Shown here: in pieces, positions 5,911 through 6,912 of the stretch
How positions within the stretch are numbered: the stretch's first letter is position 1
Layout: the number at the start of each line of letters is the position of its first letter
NCBI GenBank assembly: GCA_003731675.1
Contig: RCNQ01000346.1
Coordinates: forward strand, 1 to 6,912
Source: Bacteroidetes/Chlorobi group bacterium ChocPot_Mid
Lineage (GTDB): Bacteria > Bacteroidota > Ignavibacteria > Kapaibacteriales > UBA2268
DNA length: 6,912 bases
Direction: 5' to 3'
Notes under the pieces: model-generated
The model's input: the letters and a program-made list of their open reading frames with translations, nothing else
The model's database searches: none
What the model was told of the DNA's origin: nothing
Position numbers and translations under genes: made by a program

Positions 5911-6726
5911 TCAATTGATATTTCCTAAATTTACTTTTGCTTGCGGGTGATTTGGGTTTATCTGCAATGCCTTTTGGAAATATGCTTTTGCATTGTTCAA
6001 ATCGCCTTTCATTTTGTATAAAACTCCAAGCATGTTGATTACGTCGGCATCGTTTGGCTCACCCTGGACACTTATAGATAAATATCTGAAAGCACCGTCG
6101 TAATCTCCCAAATTGAAATATAAATTGCCTAAATATTTATTTAGTAATGGATTAGAAGGGTAATACTGATATGCATCAAGTAAAGTATTCTTTGCTTCCT
6201 GCAATTTACCATTATTCAAATAAATTATACTTTTATTGATTGCAACTTTAGTAATCAAATCATGAGCATTAGGCCATATTGAATTTATTGTTGAACCACT
6301 ATCAAGTCTTGCGGCTTCTTTTAATTCAATCATTGAGCTATCCCAATTCTGAGTGATAAAGAAATAGTAACCTAAATAAAATCTGACACGAGCATGATAA
6401 GGGTGTTTAAGGGCAAGATACCTGAGCTCATTTCCCCCCTTATTAAGTAAATCTTTTTTCAAATTAATATCATTAACTTTTTGTGATGAATCTACAAGTC
6501 TAATTGCTGCATTCCAAGGGTCAAGAACCGGTTCTCCGGGCTCAAAAACCCAAATTGAAATATAAATTATTAAAGCAACAACAAATGGCATTGAAGCTAT
6601 AAATTTTTTATTTTTGAAATTAATTTCAAATTTCTCTTTATGATTTTCTTGTTGTGTTTCTACATTTTCTTTATTATCAGAAATCACCTTTCCGACAACC
6701 TGCTTATTTTTATTCTTGTTTGACAT
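5911..6726 (-). CDS. Membrane-anchored tetratricopeptide repeat protein
   Basis: This 271-residue protein starts with about 40 mostly charged residues rich in Lys, Asn and Glu. One transmembrane helix follows (about 44-60, ASMPFVVALIIYISIWV), and then a region of TPR helices. The clearest repeats are about 113-146 (FYLGYYFFITQNWDSSMIELKEA), 160-191 (INKSIIYLNNGKLQEAKNTLLDA), 194-226 (LLNKYLGNLYFNLGDYDGAFRYL) and 228-261 (DVINMLGVLYKMKGDLNNAKAYF, ending LQINPNHP). A last half repeat (AKVNLGNIN) acts as a cap. The basic N-terminus before the helix suggests the N-terminus is cytoplasmic and the TPR part lies in the periplasm. TPRs bind other proteins, and nothing here identifies the partner. The ATG is preceded by AGGA placed too close for a good Shine-Dalgarno. 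It ends in tandem stops, TGA then TAG, so the end in mid-repeat is not a simple frameshift. It converges on dsbD with 53 bp between, where I see no clear terminator. Confidence 0.88.
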   Translation of the reverse strand: MSNKNKNKQVVGKVISDNKENVETQQENHKEKFEINFKNKKFIASMPFVVALIIYISIWVFEPGEPVLDPWNAAIRLVDSSQKVNDINLKKDLLNKGGNELRYLALKHPYHARVRFYLGYYFFITQNWDSSMIELKEAARLDSGSTINSIWPNAHDLITKVAINKSIIYLNNGKLQEAKNTLLDAYQYYPSNPLLNKYLGNLYFNLGDYDGAFRYLSISVQGEPNDADVINMLGVLYKMKGDLNNAKAYFQKALQINPNHPQAKVNLGNIN

Positions 6727-6758
6727 TCCTGTTCAATTATTTATTCGACAATAAACTA

Positions 6759-6791
6759 CAAAATTACAAGAATTAAGTCATTTTGAAACAA
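6759..6791 (-). promoter_or_regulatory. Candidate Bacteroidota-type promoter for the TPR gene
   Basis: Read on the minus strand, TAATTTTG (6766 down to 6759) matches the Bacteroidota -7 element TAnnTTTG exactly. A TTG (6791-6789) lies 22 bp upstream, at the place of the -33 element. The start of transcription would fall near 6753, leaving a leader of about 25 nt before the ATG at 6726. The match is good, but such motifs also arise by chance in AT-rich DNA. Confidence 0.4.
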
Positions 6792-6860
6792 TTTAATACC
6801 CATTTTTATTTATTTTTATAAATATCTGTATTTTCTATTCATACAAAAATGGCATATAAA

Positions 6861-6905
6861 TTGATAATTACTAAATAAGAATTATAATGAATTGAAATAG
6901 GTGAT
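6861..6905 (+). promoter_or_regulatory. Candidate promoter and ribosome binding site of a plus-strand gene beginning at the right edge
   Basis: TTGATA (6861-6866), a 16-bp spacer and TATAAT (6883-6888) resemble a near-consensus sigma-70 promoter. They are followed by AGGTGAT (6899-6905), which is complementary to the AUCACCU near the 3' end of 16S rRNA, and by ATG at 6909. The nearer ATG at 6904 is followed at once by TGA and cannot be the start. If correct, a gene diverging from the TPR gene begins at 6909, but only its first codon is inside the window, so no coding sequence is called. Confidence 0.35.
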
Positions 6906-6912
6906 GTGATGA

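Noticed and set aside
1..6912. Mobile elements, CRISPR arrays, tRNA or rRNA genes, defence or secretion systems
   Set aside because: No transposase, integrase, spaced repeat array or structured RNA is visible. The gaps are all under 250 bp and too AT-rich for tRNA, and the recognised genes are intact and mostly housekeeping.

Overview
The window is AT-rich chromosomal DNA, by eye about one third G+C and richer in A+T between genes. It uses the standard code, with TAA, TAG and TGA all acting as stops. It looks like a Gram-negative member of the Bacteroidota/Chlorobi (FCB) group, possibly an Ignavibacteria- or Kapabacteria-like lineage. The reasons are an outer-membrane barrel protein, a full-length DsbD with Bacteroidota-style motifs, an HPr kinase next to a short Hpf, mostly absent Shine-Dalgarno sequences, and a candidate promoter matching the Bacteroidota TAnnTTTG element. 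The lineage is inferred from these traits only; there is no rRNA or other marker gene in the window.

Layout, left to right: (1) the C-terminal part of an unrecognised protein whose start lies outside the window; (2) an AT-rich gap of 237 bp with a small perfect palindrome; (3) accD, the carboxyltransferase beta subunit of acetyl-CoA carboxylase; (4) 50 bp later, a secreted protein that looks like a small outer-membrane beta-barrel; (5) a gap of about 200 bp with a candidate promoter; (6) hpf, a short-form ribosome hibernation factor with a strong ribosome binding site; (7) a 12-bp perfect hairpin; (8) hprK, HPr kinase/phosphorylase; (9) 23 bp later, dsbD; (10) a convergent minus-strand gene for a membrane-anchored TPR protein; (11) a 186-bp region that appears divergent, with promoter-like elements on both strands and a probable plus-strand gene start at the right edge.

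The genes are mostly housekeeping and do not form one obvious pathway. accD is fatty-acid synthesis, hpf is translational dormancy, hprK is carbon-state signalling by serine phosphorylation of HPr, and dsbD carries reducing power to the periplasm. The most notable arrangement is hpf followed by hprK, with a strong hairpin between them. It recalls the proteobacterial rpoN-hpf-ptsN-hprK cluster reduced to two genes. I found no mobile element, CRISPR array, structural RNA gene, frameshift or clear sign of gene transfer, and no convincing undescribed system.
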